From the IMG/VR virus record IMGVR_UViG_3300040801_003241, positions 1 to 21,879 of that record: a DNA stretch of 21,879 bases; one strand, written 5' to 3'. The position numbers were made by a program, and so were the translations under genes. The notes under the pieces were generated by a model, which made no database searches, was not told the origin of the DNA, and saw only the letters and a list, made by a program, of their open reading frames with translations. This stretch comes from a virus. Of this stretch, positions 13,877 through 20,580 are shown in pieces (within the stretch, counting starts at the first letter, position 1; each line of letters starts with the position of its first letter).

Positions 13877-14052
13877 TTATCGAGCTCCTTCAAAGTGAGG
13901 TCCGCGATCTCAACCGCGAATTTGGCGACCTTCTCCGGCGGTATTTCCGCCGTGGTGTGGGGGCTGGCAAGCAGCCCTTGCAGGGCGACCGCGGTGAAGT
14001 GGTCGCGGCGCCTGCCTATCAGCTCGCGCCCCGCTCGTGGATCGTTCCACAT
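13873..14052 (-). CDS. Small phage protein, 59 residues
   Basis: Frame from ATG at 14052 to TGA at 13875-13873. The protein starts MWNDPRAGRELIGRRR and contains ALQGLLASPHTTAEIPP followed by a helix (KVAKFAVEIADLTLKEL). The segment 'LQGLLA...A..A..IAD..L.EL' is common in small proteins of phage replication regions. It shares one base with the upstream stop (TGATG) and overlaps the next start by four bases, so it fits exactly into the translational chain. That fit is the main support for so short a gene. Confidence 0.82.
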   Translation of the reverse strand: MWNDPRAGRELIGRRRDHFTAVALQGLLASPHTTAEIPPEKVAKFAVEIADLTLKELDK

Positions 14053-14441
14053 CAGATCACCTCAATGGTTGGCGCGCCGGGCTTCGAGACGACCGCCTCG
14101 TTCACGATCACGAGGAGCTCGGGCGCGAGTTTCTTGTAGGGGCCGACCTGCAAATCGATCTTCGTCTTGAAGATGTCGTCAAAGGTGACCTCATTCGTGG
14201 CCTTGGCGAGCGCCTCGCGCATCGCCGGGATCGCGGCCTCATCGACGGAGCGATTGATCTTGTGGGTCATCTTGAAGATGCGCCCGTCCACGAGCTCGCG
14301 CTTGTTGACGCCCTCGGTCGGTTTAGGGAACGCCGCGGCGCACAGGGCGTCCCGGAGCTTGCGTTCCTCGGTTGCGAGGCGCTTCGCCTCCGCCGCCGTC
14401 TTCTGCCAGACGGTCAGCAGTTCTTCGAATGTCTGCGACAT
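14052..14441 (-). CDS. Phage protein of unknown function, first gene of recombination block
   Basis: 129 residues. The N-terminal 30 residues are a charged helix (FEELLTVWQKTAAEAKRLA, EERKLRDALC), probably coiled-coil, followed by a more globular part with strands (GRIFKMTHKINRSV, IDLQVGPYKKL) and a final hydrophobic strand (LLVIVNEAVVSKPGAP). I recall similar proteins in phage replication modules, with no known activity. The start has the ACCACCATG context, with only a weak AGG upstream, and lies 36 bases after a good promoter -10 box. The gene heads the minus-strand block of DNA-processing genes. Confidence 0.85.
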   Translation of the reverse strand: MSQTFEELLTVWQKTAAEAKRLATEERKLRDALCAAAFPKPTEGVNKRELVDGRIFKMTHKINRSVDEAAIPAMREALAKATNEVTFDDIFKTKIDLQVGPYKKLAPELLVIVNEAVVSKPGAPTIEVI

Positions 14442-14476
14442 GGTGGTGGCCTATGTTTCTTCTTCCGAACCCCTCC

Positions 14477-14506
14477 TGTATATCCCGCCTCGATTGGTTG
14501 CTTCAA
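14477..14506 (-). promoter_or_regulatory. Promoter for the minus-strand recombination block
   Basis: Minus strand: TTGAAG (14506-14501), 18-base spacer, TATACA (14482-14477), 36 bases ahead of the ATG at 14441. The -35 box is the left arm of the inverted repeat at 14501-14527. Confidence 0.6.
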
Positions 14507-14527
14507 GCGAAAAATTCCCCCTTGAAG
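14501..14527. promoter_or_regulatory. Inverted repeat/operator embracing two divergent -35 boxes
   Basis: CTTCAAG (14501-14507) and CTTGAAG (14521-14527) are exact reverse complements 13 bases apart. Each arm contains the TTGAAG -35 box of one of the two divergent promoters, so one bound dimer could control both blocks. The neighbouring plus-strand gene encodes a small HTH-like protein that is a candidate ligand. Confidence 0.5.
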
Positions 14528-14550
14528 AAAATTTCACCGTCCCTTATCGA
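14522..14550 (+). promoter_or_regulatory. Promoter for HTH-like protein and primase-helicase
   Basis: TTGAAG (14522-14527), 17-base spacer, TATCGA (14545-14550), 36 bases before the ATG at 14587. It mirrors the divergent promoter at 14506-14477. Confidence 0.55.
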
Positions 14551-14586
14551 TGGAGGGGCCGACCACCGAAAAGTCCCGAGGAATCA

Positions 14587-14787
14587 ATGACAAGGTTAAG
14601 CGACGTCACGCGGGAGCTCTGCCGCGAGAAGAACGTCACGCCTGCGCAGCTGGCACAGATAACGGGTAACACGAAGCAATGGGCCAAGCTGTACCTCGCT
14701 GGCAAGATCAAGGTCCCCGCCGCCGATACGGTCCAAGCGATCTATGAGCATTTGACCGGCGCGCCCCTTGTGGGCAGGGGGGAATAG
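14587..14787 (+). CDS. Small HTH-like DNA-binding protein, putative regulator
   Basis: 66 residues from the ATG at 14587, with GAGGA seven bases upstream. The longer open frame to 14167 shadows the minus-strand gene. The sequence MTRLSDVTRELCREKN, VTPAQLAQITGNTKQWAKLY and a following helix reads as helix-turn-helix: 'LAQITGNTKQWAKLYLAG' is similar to the second and third helices of Cro/YdaS-like proteins. It is the first gene after an inverted-repeat divergent promoter and two bases before the primase-helicase. Autoregulation and control of both blocks is a reasonable inference. It could instead be a replication accessory protein. Confidence 0.72.
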   Translation: MTRLSDVTRELCREKNVTPAQLAQITGNTKQWAKLYLAGKIKVPAADTVQAIYEHLTGAPLVGRGE

Positions 14788-14789
14788 AC

Positions 14790-17141
14790 ATGGCGAACCC
14801 GAGACTCAGCCAAGTATCTCGCCTGCCCCAGGAGCTACGGGAGCGGAAGCAGTGGGCGATCTCGACCCTGCTTCCTCATCCGGTCACGGGGAAGCCCGAT
14901 AAGGCCCCGCGCCACCCACAGACGGGCCGCCTGCTCGACCTGACCAATCCTGAGATGTTTTCGACGTTCGATGAATGCATCAACTCGCCCCATGCGAACG
15001 CCATCGGATTCATCCTGACCGCGGACGACCCTTACTGCATCGTAGATCTCGACCGTCCGGCGAACCTCACGCCGCAGGACGCCAAGGCGCAGGAAAACGC
15101 CTACAACCATCTCGACAGCTACAGCGAATTCTCGCAGTCCGGGCAGGGCGTCCATATCATCGTCCGCGCGAAGATCGGCGGCGGGCGTCGGCGCGGTCCC
15201 ATCGAAGTTTACGACCAAGAACGCTATATGATCTGCACGGGCAACGTCTTCCGGGACAGTCCTATCGTGGAGCGGCAGGCCCTGATCGAGCAGCTGGTGC
15301 TGGAGATGATGCCCAGCGCCTCGAACCTCGGGGACCTGCCGACCTCGGAGCCGGAGACGCTCGGGGATGACGAGATCATCGCCAAGGCCGCCGCAGCGGC
15401 GAACGGCGATAAGTGGAAGCGCCTGTTCGAGGAAGGGCCCCGCCCGGGTGATGACCATTCCCAGCTCGACGCCTCGCTTGCCCAGCTCATTGCCTTCTAC
15501 ACGCTCAACCACGATCAGGCGCTGCGCCTCTTCCAACGCTCGAAGCTATGGCGACCAAACTCGAAGGGCAAGAACCCCGAGCACTACACCCAGTATTATC
15601 TGCTGGAGCGGACGTTCGGGCGCGCCTTCCGGGCCGAATTGAGACGCCGGAACGAGAAGAAGGCGGACCTAGAGGTCGGTCGCCTCGCGCAGCTGAAGGC
15701 GATGGTGACCCGCGAGATCGCCGAGCTACAGACCCAGGTAGCGCCGCCCATCGGGTCGGAAGCCTCCTTTGCCCCGCCTTTGGGACAAAGTGCTTCGAAC
15801 ACCTTATCCTTTCCGCCCGGGATCGTGGGAATGGTCGCGGACTTCATCTATAAGGCGGCCCCGCGCCCCGTCAGGGAGATCGCCCTCGCCGGCGCGCTCA
15901 CCTTCGTTTCGGGCATCGTGGGGCGGCAATTCAATATCTCGGGAACGGGCCTGAACCTCTACATCGTGATGCTGGCCGAGACCGGACGAGGCAAGGAAGC
16001 CGCCGCCTCGGGCATCGACGCCCTGATGGCCGCGCTCCGCCCCAACATGCCGATCATCGACGCCTACCGCGGACCGGGGCATATCGCATCGGGGCAGGCC
16101 CTGATCCGGACCTTGGACGAGCACCCGTCCCAGTTCTCGCTGCTGTCCGAATTCGGCCACACCTTGCAGGCGATCACGCACCCGCGCGCCAACGCCGCGG
16201 ACGTCCGGCTCCGACAGGCCCTGCTCGATCTCTTCTCGAAGTCAGGCAAGCACCAACTCCTCCAGTCGTCCGCCTACGCCGACAAGGAGAAGAACACCAA
16301 GAGCGTGCTCGCCCCGTGCTTCGCCTTCCTCGGGGATACGACACCGGAAGCCTATTATGCGGCATTCGGGTCCAGCATCGTCGCCGAGGGCCTCCTGCCC
16401 CGTTTCATCACCATCAGCTATGACGGGCCACGGGTCGAGCGCAACCCCTTCGCCAATGGCGAGCCCGATGCCGAGCTGATTGGCTGGATGCAGAACCTCG
16501 TCAGCGCCGTCGCCCAGATGTACCACAACGGTACGTTCATGGACGCCCGGGTCGATCCTGGGGCACTGTCGCTGCTGGACGCCTTCGACCGTGAGTGCGA
16601 CGCCCGCATCAACGACCGCGCGCAGGACGCCTTTGTCGAGGTCTGGAACCGCGCGCACCTCAAGGCCCTGCGGCTCGCGGCGCTAATCGCTGTGGGCTGT
16701 AATTGGCACGACCCTATCGTCTCCCCCGACCACGCGCGATGGGCCATCGACCTCATTCGGGCGGAGATCACGAACATCGTCCGCAAGACCGAGGAAGGCG
16801 AGACCGGGCAGGGCGAGGTCAAGCAGCTGCCGACCGTGATTAAGGTCGCCCGGGCCTACTACGAGACGCCCAAGGCGAAGCGGGTCAAGACCTATAACGT
16901 CGCGGAGCAGATGGCTGATTATATCCCATACCACTACCTTCGCAAGCGACTGCGGATGCATAAGGAGTTCACAGGGGACCGGCGTGGGCTGGAGTCTTCA
17001 ATCAAGGCGGCGATACAAACCGCGGTCGACCTCGGTCAGCTCCAGCAGCTGACGCCCGATCAGGTCGCTGCCATCCCGGGATCGCGCAAGGATACGAAAC
17101 TGTATGTGCTTGGTGCGGAATTCGGTAACGGCGTCTATTGA
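14790..17141 (+). CDS. Primase-helicase: prim-pol-like N-terminus with DUF3987-type ATPase
   Basis: 783 residues. The N-terminal 170 residues look like a bifunctional primase-polymerase domain: IVDLDRP (D86, D88), SQSGQGVHIIV (115-125, catalytic His) and IEVYDQERY (138-146). After a linker, residues 340-700 resemble the DUF3987 ATPase: LAETGRGKE (395-403) is a Walker A-like loop with Glu after the Lys, as I recall for this family, and SLLSEFGHTL provides the acidic Walker B-like residue. The C-terminal part is helical and may bind DNA. It should unwind and prime at the origin. The AT-rich iteron region begins at its stop codon, supporting an initiation role. GGGGGGA lies upstream of the ATG. 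Confidence 0.88.
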   Translation: MANPRLSQVSRLPQELRERKQWAISTLLPHPVTGKPDKAPRHPQTGRLLDLTNPEMFSTFDECINSPHANAIGFILTADDPYCIVDLDRPANLTPQDAKAQENAYNHLDSYSEFSQSGQGVHIIVRAKIGGGRRRGPIEVYDQERYMICTGNVFRDSPIVERQALIEQLVLEMMPSASNLGDLPTSEPETLGDDEIIAKAAAAANGDKWKRLFEEGPRPGDDHSQLDASLAQLIAFYTLNHDQALRLFQRSKLWRPNSKGKNPEHYTQYYLLERTFGRAFRAELRRRNEKKADLEVGRLAQLKAMVTREIAELQTQVAPPIGSEASFAPPLGQSASNTLSFPPGIVGMVADFIYKAAPRPVREIALAGALTFVSGIVGRQFNISGTGLNLYIVMLAETGRGKEAAASGIDALMAALRPNMPIIDAYRGPGHIASGQALIRTLDEHPSQFSLLSEFGHTLQAITHPRANAADVRLRQALLDLFSKSGKHQLLQSSAYADKEKNTKSVLAPCFAFLGDTTPEAYYAAFGSSIVAEGLLPRFITISYDGPRVERNPFANGEPDAELIGWMQNLVSAVAQMYHNGTFMDARVDPGALSLLDAFDRECDARINDRAQDAFVEVWNRAHLKALRLAALIAVGCNWHDPIVSPDHARWAIDLIRAEITNIVRKTEEGETGQGEVKQLPTVIKVARAYYETPKAKRVKTYNVAEQMADYIPYHYLRKRLRMHKEFTGDRRGLESSIKAAIQTAVDLGQLQQLTPDQVAAIPGSRKDTKLYVLGAEFGNGVY

Positions 17142-17428
17142 GTTGGATAAGCTGGAATAGATGGAATGGCCCGTCTATCTTTATAACCCCTTGAAATCGT
17201 TAAATAAACCAGCGAGATGGAAGATGGAATAAAATCTGGGGGAAAGAGAGAAAAAGACAGTATTAGTATTATGAAACTCATTCACGTGTTATATAAGCCT
17301 TTTGATCGTATATATTATTCTATCTATTCCATCTATTCCATCTTATTAAATTTCAATGGGTTAGGGACGTGTTTAGATGGAATAAAAGATGGAATTGGAA
17401 TAATGTGCGAAGTATGCGGGCTGGAATG
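17142..17428. repeat. AT-rich iteron region, candidate replication origin
   Basis: No convincing gene lies between 17142 and 17494. The stretch is strikingly AT-rich compared with the GC-rich genes on either side and carries many copies of a 9-mer near GATGGAATA. On the plus strand: GCTGGAATA (17151), GATGGAATG (17160), GATGGAATA (17223, directly after a partial GATGGAA at 17216), GATGGAATA (17376), GATGGAATT (17388) and GCTGGAATG (17420). On the opposite strand there are three tandem copies at 17316-17342. A-T-rich blocks stand between them. Repeated initiator sites plus an easily melted region beside a primase-helicase are typical of origins; the function itself is inferred. Confidence 0.68.
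17316..17342 (-). repeat. Three tandem 9-bp iterons
   Basis: TATTCTATC (17316), TATTCCATC (17325) and TATTCCATC (17334) are head-to-tail. On the minus strand each reads GATGGAATA, with one mismatch (GATAGAATA) in the first. They face the opposite way from the plus-strand copies on both sides. Confidence 0.85.
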
Positions 17429-17494
17429 CGACTAAATGGAGAATAGACCGATGTGGAAGAATCTTTCGGTTCGGTTATACGACAGGGGATCGGG

Positions 17495-17932
17495 ATGGGC
17501 GGCCTGAGTAGCAAGCGGAAGGGAGCGAACGGAGAGCGGGAAGCGGCAAAGCTCCTCGTGGAGTGGATCGCTCCGGTCTACCAGTCTCTGCAACTGGACC
17601 CGCCGACGCTTGAGCGCAACCTCATGCAGTCGAGGATGGGCGGCTTCGACCTTGTGGGCCTAGAGTGGCTCGCGCTCGAAGTCAAGCGGCAGGAGAACGT
17701 GTCGCTGCCTGCATGGTGGAGGCAGACCCTCCGGCAAGCGAACACCGAGCAGGTCCCATTCCTGCTATGGCGGCAGAACCGGACGCCGTGGCGGGCTCGG
17801 GTGCGGATCAGCTGCGCGCATGGGCGTGGGGAGCGGTGGGCCCTCGATGTGCTGGACGTCGATCTCGATGCCGACCGGGCAAGGGACTGGTTGCAGCGGG
17901 AGGCCTACTGGCGGCTCGTCCATGGGGGTTGA
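17495..17932 (+). CDS. Hjc/VRR-like PD-(D/E)XK nuclease, resolvase-like
   Basis: 145 residues from the ATG at 17495, which has AGGGGA seven bases upstream; the frame is also open from GTG 17453. The pattern KGANGEREAAK (E14), GGFDLVG (D52) and LALEVKRQE (E62, K64) is the active site of small PD-(D/E)XK enzymes such as archaeal-type Holliday junction resolvases and related phage nucleases. The following LPAWWRQTLRQA and VPFLLWRQN fit the helix and strand after the ExK motif. A role in resolving junctions or branched replication intermediates is likely from the position next to the candidate origin. An 18-codon frame (17451-17507, MWKNLSVRLY...) overlaps the start and might couple translation. 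Confidence 0.8.
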   Translation: MGGLSSKRKGANGEREAAKLLVEWIAPVYQSLQLDPPTLERNLMQSRMGGFDLVGLEWLALEVKRQENVSLPAWWRQTLRQANTEQVPFLLWRQNRTPWRARVRISCAHGRGERWALDVLDVDLDADRARDWLQREAYWRLVHGG

Positions 17933-17958
17933 AGTCAACTCAGGCGAGGGCGTAGGAT
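17929..17958 (+). promoter_or_regulatory. Promoter with palindromic -35 region for the 17979 cluster
   Basis: TTGAAG (17929-17934), 18-base spacer, TAGGAT (17953-17958), 20 bases before the ATG. The -35 box is inside TTGAAGTCAA and continues CTCA; the same TTGANNTCAACTCA...TAGGATCG layout occurs at 21315. Confidence 0.6.
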
Positions 17959-17978
17959 CGAGGCGAAAGGAGACCACC

Positions 17979-18341
17979 ATGAAACCGCGCAACTACATCG
18001 AGGGCTCGCAGCACCAACTCAAGGAGTGGGTCGAGGGCCGCCCGTGGCATAATCCGTTCACGCCGGACGGCGACTACCACGACAACCCAAGAGAGGGCGG
18101 TGAGTGCTGCCCGGACTTCTCGTGCTGCGTCCCGGACCTCCTGTGGGCGAAAGAGCGCCGCCTTGCGTTCTTTCACGCCTCACCCGACGCTCAGGAGCGC
18201 ATGATGATGGGGGCCCTCGGCGCGCTCATGGGGGCCCCGGTCGAGGCGTTCGCGCCGGGCGTCTACGTCATGCGGATCGATCAGCATATCCCGATCAGCG
18301 ATGAGGTCACCGAGCTGTTTCTCAAGGAGCCCAGACCATGA
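17979..18341 (+). CDS. Phage protein with CC...CC motif, unknown function
   Basis: 120 residues. GGAGACCACCATG sets the start; upstream reading to 17820 shadows the nuclease. After a charged N-terminus comes the segment ECCPDFSCCVPDLLWAKERR (about residues 43-62), with two Cys pairs, then AFFHASPDAQERMMMGAL and a final strand region (GVYVMRIDQHIPI). The CCPDFSCC segment is familiar from small phage proteins and may bind a metal. It has its own promoter and begins a chain of ATGA-overlapping genes up to 19685. No function is known to me. Confidence 0.85.
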   Translation: MKPRNYIEGSQHQLKEWVEGRPWHNPFTPDGDYHDNPREGGECCPDFSCCVPDLLWAKERRLAFFHASPDAQERMMMGALGALMGAPVEAFAPGVYVMRIDQHIPISDEVTELFLKEPRP

Positions 18342-18547
18342 CCGACTACCAGCATTGCCGGACCTGCCGCTACTTTTCGAATAACGCGAACGACCACCAG
18401 ACCGTCCTGCCGGATGGGCAGTGCGTGCGTTATCCGCCGCAGATGGTGCAGATGAGGCCGAACGAGCTCACTCAGCGTTGGCCGCAGGTTCAGCAGACCC
18501 ACTGGTGCGGCGAGTGGGTCGCCAATCGCAATGGAGGTCGAGCATGA
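18338..18547 (+). CDS. Small four-cysteine zinc-binding-like protein
   Basis: 69 residues. CRTC (C7, C10), C29 in GQCVRYPP and C57 in HWCGEW form a CxxC...C...C pattern typical of small zinc-ribbon-like phage proteins that end in WCGEW. AAGGAG lies eight bases upstream, and ATGA overlaps link it to both neighbours. The last gene of the minus-strand block (9084-9329) has a related arrangement, so the phage carries more than one such protein. Role unknown; protein or nucleic-acid contact is possible. Confidence 0.83.
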   Translation: MTDYQHCRTCRYFSNNANDHQTVLPDGQCVRYPPQMVQMRPNELTQRWPQVQQTHWCGEWVANRNGGRA

Positions 18548-18840
18548 AGGCGGGCGATATGCGGCCCTGCGTGGGTTGCGGGCGAGGGGTCATGGCCGAC
18601 CACTCGCTGGTGTTCTACCGGGTTCGGGTCGAGCCCATGGTCATCAACCTCGACAACGTCCGGCGGGTCCACGGGATGGAGCAGCTCCTGGGGCCGGCTG
18701 CCGCGCTGGCGTCGGTCCTCGGCGATGATCCAGACATCGCCACGCCGATTGAGGAGGTGCGGGCTGACGGCCTTCTGTGCTTAACATGTTACACGACTGG
18801 TTACAGCGTGGCGCAACTCGCCGAGGATGCCAATGACTAG
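18544..18840 (+). CDS. Small phage protein with two CxxC pairs
   Basis: 98 residues from the ATG at 18544 (ATGA overlap). CVGC near the N-terminus (C9, C12) and CLTC near residue 81 form two pairs that could hold a zinc ion. Between them are strands (HSLVFYRVRVEPMVINL) and a helix (VRRVHGMEQLLG) followed by an Ala-rich stretch. I recall similar conserved hypothetical proteins in phages of Proteobacteria. Its end overlaps the start of the metalloprotease-like gene by eight bases. Confidence 0.82.
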   Translation: MKAGDMRPCVGCGRGVMADHSLVFYRVRVEPMVINLDNVRRVHGMEQLLGPAAALASVLGDDPDIATPIEEVRADGLLCLTCYTTGYSVAQLAEDAND

Positions 18841-19249
18841 GCGTCGGCGGGCACCAGCCTTTAACATGTTCGAGAAGCACCCATATCCGGTGACGGTCTA
18901 TTTCGCCTCGGTCGAACAGTGGCCCGCGCTGATGGAGCACCTCAAGGTCAGGGACGACCGCAGCTACCCGGACGCCTCGGCCTGCACGGTCACGTTCCGG
19001 GACGATTTGCGGCACGCCTCGGTCGTGGTCACCATCCGAGACATCGAGGATCGCACCGCGGTCGAGATCGTCGGGCTGCTCGTTCACGAGCTGGTCCATG
19101 TCGTGCAGATCATGCAGAAGGAAGCGGGCTCGACCTTCGATGCCGAGACGCAAGCCTACCTCACGCATGCGCTGACCATGTGGGTGCTTGACGCCTATGA
19201 CGAGGCCGGGCTAGCATCGTGGCTGGACAAGGAGAGGATACCGAAATGA
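18833..19249 (+). CDS. HExxH zinc metalloprotease-like protein
   Basis: 138 residues. VHELVHVVQ (H85, E86, H89) is the zincin motif, and ETQAYLTHAL places E105 sixteen residues after the second His, where gluzincin-type proteins have their third ligand. The N-terminal half has strands (YPVTVYFASVEQW, ACTVTFRDD, SVVVTIRD). The ATG at 18833 is preferred to 18827 because GAGG is six bases ahead. Whether it cuts a protein or is a ligand-binding relic is unknown; an anti-host protease role is possible. The same ATGA-linked cluster includes several Cys proteins. Confidence 0.8.
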   Translation: MTRRRRAPAFNMFEKHPYPVTVYFASVEQWPALMEHLKVRDDRSYPDASACTVTFRDDLRHASVVVTIRDIEDRTAVEIVGLLVHELVHVVQIMQKEAGSTFDAETQAYLTHALTMWVLDAYDEAGLASWLDKERIPK

Positions 19250-19419
19250 CCACCGAAGACTTGGAGAGGGAGCTCCGGATCGCCCGCCGCAACGAGGCGC
19301 GATGGCAGGCGAAGTGTGCGAGGCAGGCCGCGGTCATCCGCGAGCTGCACGAGCGCCTTTCGGTCACGCGGCTGGCGAACATCCAGCTGCGTCGCAAGGC
19401 CAAGGAGCTTGAAGCATGA
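19246..19419 (+). CDS. Small coiled-coil protein
   Basis: 57 residues from the ATG at 19246, with AAGGAGAGG upstream and an ATGA overlap with the previous stop. Nearly the whole protein is one charged amphipathic helix (TTEDLERELRIARRNEAR, then VIRELHERLSVTRLANIQLR) with leucine spacing of a coiled coil. It has one cysteine and no recognisable domain. Dimerisation or binding to a partner is likely; function unknown. Confidence 0.75.
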   Translation: MTTEDLERELRIARRNEARWQAKCARQAAVIRELHERLSVTRLANIQLRRKAKELEA

Positions 19420-19685
19420 TCCCAAGTACCTTTCCCCGACGCATCCGCCGGCGCTTCGAACGGGCGATCCTGAATCTGGATGTCGAGGCGGCCAAGCAGC
19501 TAGCGGCCGAGCACGTAACGCTCGGGGGCTTCACGCCGAGCTCCGACCGTGTCGTGCTGGCAGGGCTGCATAAGGCGAGGGCGGAGTTGCCCTCTGCCTC
19601 GGCCGAGCAGCGGCTGGAGAGCCTCGAATGGTTGCGGCGAAACGGCTTCCGGGCTTTCGGCGGGAAGCCTGCCGGAATGCACTAG
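19416..19685 (+). CDS. Small basic phage protein, unknown function
   Basis: 89 residues, starting at an ATGA overlap. The N-terminus is basic (FPRRIRRRFERAI), followed by helices (VEAAKQLAAEHV, DRVVLAGLHKARAEL, AEQRLESLEWLRRNG). The composition would allow nucleic-acid binding. The stop TAG shares its last base with the GTG start of the next gene. I do not recognise a family. Confidence 0.78.
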   Translation: MIPSTFPRRIRRRFERAILNLDVEAAKQLAAEHVTLGGFTPSSDRVVLAGLHKARAELPSASAEQRLESLEWLRRNGFRAFGGKPAGMH

Positions 19686-19846
19686 TGCTGATCCGCTTGG
19701 CCGACTGGGTCACGGCCCGCCTCTGGACCCGCGAACCGTTCCTGGTGCTCCTGGGGCGGATCGTCGCCGGGCTGTTGGCGGTGCAAGTTGCTTACCTGCG
19801 TTGGCGGCTCGGTATCCGGCCGTTATGGGGACCGCGCGACAGATAG
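19685..19846 (+). CDS. Small single-helix membrane protein, GTG start
   Basis: 53 residues. The open frame runs back to 19628, but the GTG at 19685, overlapping the previous stop as TAGTG, gives an economical start; GGA lies nine bases upstream. After an N-terminal segment (MLIRLADWVTARLW) there is one transmembrane helix (EPFLVLLGRIVAGLLAVQVA) and a basic C-terminus rich in Arg. Topology by the positive-inside rule would place the C-terminus in the cytoplasm. Small membrane proteins of this kind in phages may be holin-like, exclusion or host-takeover proteins; nothing here decides between them. Confidence 0.65.
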   Translation: MLIRLADWVTARLWTREPFLVLLGRIVAGLLAVQVAYLRWRLGIRPLWGPRDR

Positions 19847-19849
19847 GTG

Positions 19850-19878
19850 TTGCATCATCGAGGGCCTGCGACTATATT
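19850..19878 (+). promoter_or_regulatory. Sigma70-like promoter for the 19907-20555 genes
   Basis: TTGCAT (19850-19855), 17-base spacer, TATATT (19873-19878), 28 bases before the ATG at 19907. It matches the promoter at 7902-7930 in both boxes and spacing. Confidence 0.65.
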
Positions 19879-19906
19879 CGAGGGAGTAGGAAGAAGGAGC
19901 CTCGAT

Positions 19907-20107
19907 ATGACCGCCGCGACCATCAACAAGATCAACACCGCCATCGCAAAGCACGGGGTCGAAGTCGTCAAAGGCGACGGCTACTTCTACTTCGCGGACA
20001 TCGGCGACGACTTCGTGGCCGACCACATCCCGAGCGTCTACAGCATGACGCTTCGGTGCATGAGCCTCGAAGACTGGATCTCGCACGTTGAAGGAGCCCT
20101 CGCATGA
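19907..20107 (+). CDS. Small conserved phage protein, 66 residues
   Basis: Begins at the ATG at 19907 with AAGAAGGAG nine bases upstream. The sequence INKINTAIAKHGVEVVKGDGYFYFADIG followed by SVYSMTLRCMSLEDW resembles a small family seen in many tailed phages, consisting of a helix, two strands and a final helix. No enzymatic motif. It heads a three-gene unit (19907, 20104, 20340) joined by overlaps. Confidence 0.82.
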   Translation: MTAATINKINTAIAKHGVEVVKGDGYFYFADIGDDFVADHIPSVYSMTLRCMSLEDWISHVEGALA

Positions 20108-20340
20108 CCGACTGCATCAATACTGAAATCACGGCCACCATGATCGACCAGCTCGCCGGTGTCAAAGCCGACCTTGAAGCGATCTACGCCCACCAGAAGT
20201 TCCGGGTGGCGGTCATCGAACCGCAGGACCTGCATCGCTTCACGGTCTACGCCGTCAGCGAGAACGGGACCCACACCCTCGAAGTCGAGCGCATCGGCTC
20301 GACCCGGGTCCTCGGCTACCCCGAGCGGGGGGCCGCGTGA
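20104..20340 (+). CDS. Small phage protein, 78 residues
   Basis: Starts at an ATGA overlap (20104-20107) with GAAGGAG upstream. A helix (ITATMIDQLAGVKADLEAIY) is followed by strands (RVAVIEPQ, RFTVYAVSENGTHTLEVERI). This helix-plus-sheet layout is common in small phage proteins of unknown role. The stop TGA shares one base with the next ATG (TGATG). No family recognised. Confidence 0.8.
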   Translation: MTDCINTEITATMIDQLAGVKADLEAIYAHQKFRVAVIEPQDLHRFTVYAVSENGTHTLEVERIGSTRVLGYPERGAA

Positions 20341-20555
20341 TGGCAAAGCCCCTCGACACCCTGATCAACTGGGCCGCCGCTATCCTCGAAGAAGGGGACA
20401 ACGGTTCCACGATCACGCTGGCCGAGCTCCGTGAGGAGATAGAGCGCGATCAGCAGCCCGTCGAAGCCTACACGGCGCTTCAGCGCCTGCTCAAGGCAAT
20501 CGAACACGCCGCGGTGCGCGGCGATATCCTGGAGGAGATCGAGAAGGGGCGGTGA
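20340..20555 (+). CDS. Small acidic helical protein, 71 residues
   Basis: The ATG at 20340 overlaps the preceding stop by one base; a GTG three bases earlier is a less likely start. Almost entirely helical and acidic (ITLAELREEIERDQQPVEAY, then LLKAIEHAAVRGDILEEIEK). Such Asp/Glu-rich phage proteins sometimes mimic DNA or inhibit host factors; this is only a composition-based idea. The end overlaps the -35 region of the next promoter. Confidence 0.78.
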   Translation: MAKPLDTLINWAAAILEEGDNGSTITLAELREEIERDQQPVEAYTALQRLLKAIEHAAVRGDILEEIEKGR

Positions 20556-20580
20556 CGCCTCTTCCATCCTGCCGTAGACT
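20552..20580 (+). promoter_or_regulatory. Weak sigma70-like promoter for the DUF2786 gene
   Basis: GTGACG (20552-20557), 17-base spacer, TAGACT (20575-20580), 27 bases before the ATG at 20608. Both boxes match the consensus at four of six positions. Confidence 0.38.

Noticed and set aside
17316-17342. Short tandem repeats as a CRISPR or attachment site
   Set aside because: Nine-base units without spacers in mixed orientations near a primase fit iterons; no integrase is in the window.
17217-17435. 72-codon frame in the AT-rich region, with repeated Tyr-Ser-Ile
   Set aside because: The YSI repeats come from the tandem 9-bp iterons, its start lies inside an iteron, and it has no ribosome binding site or family resemblance.
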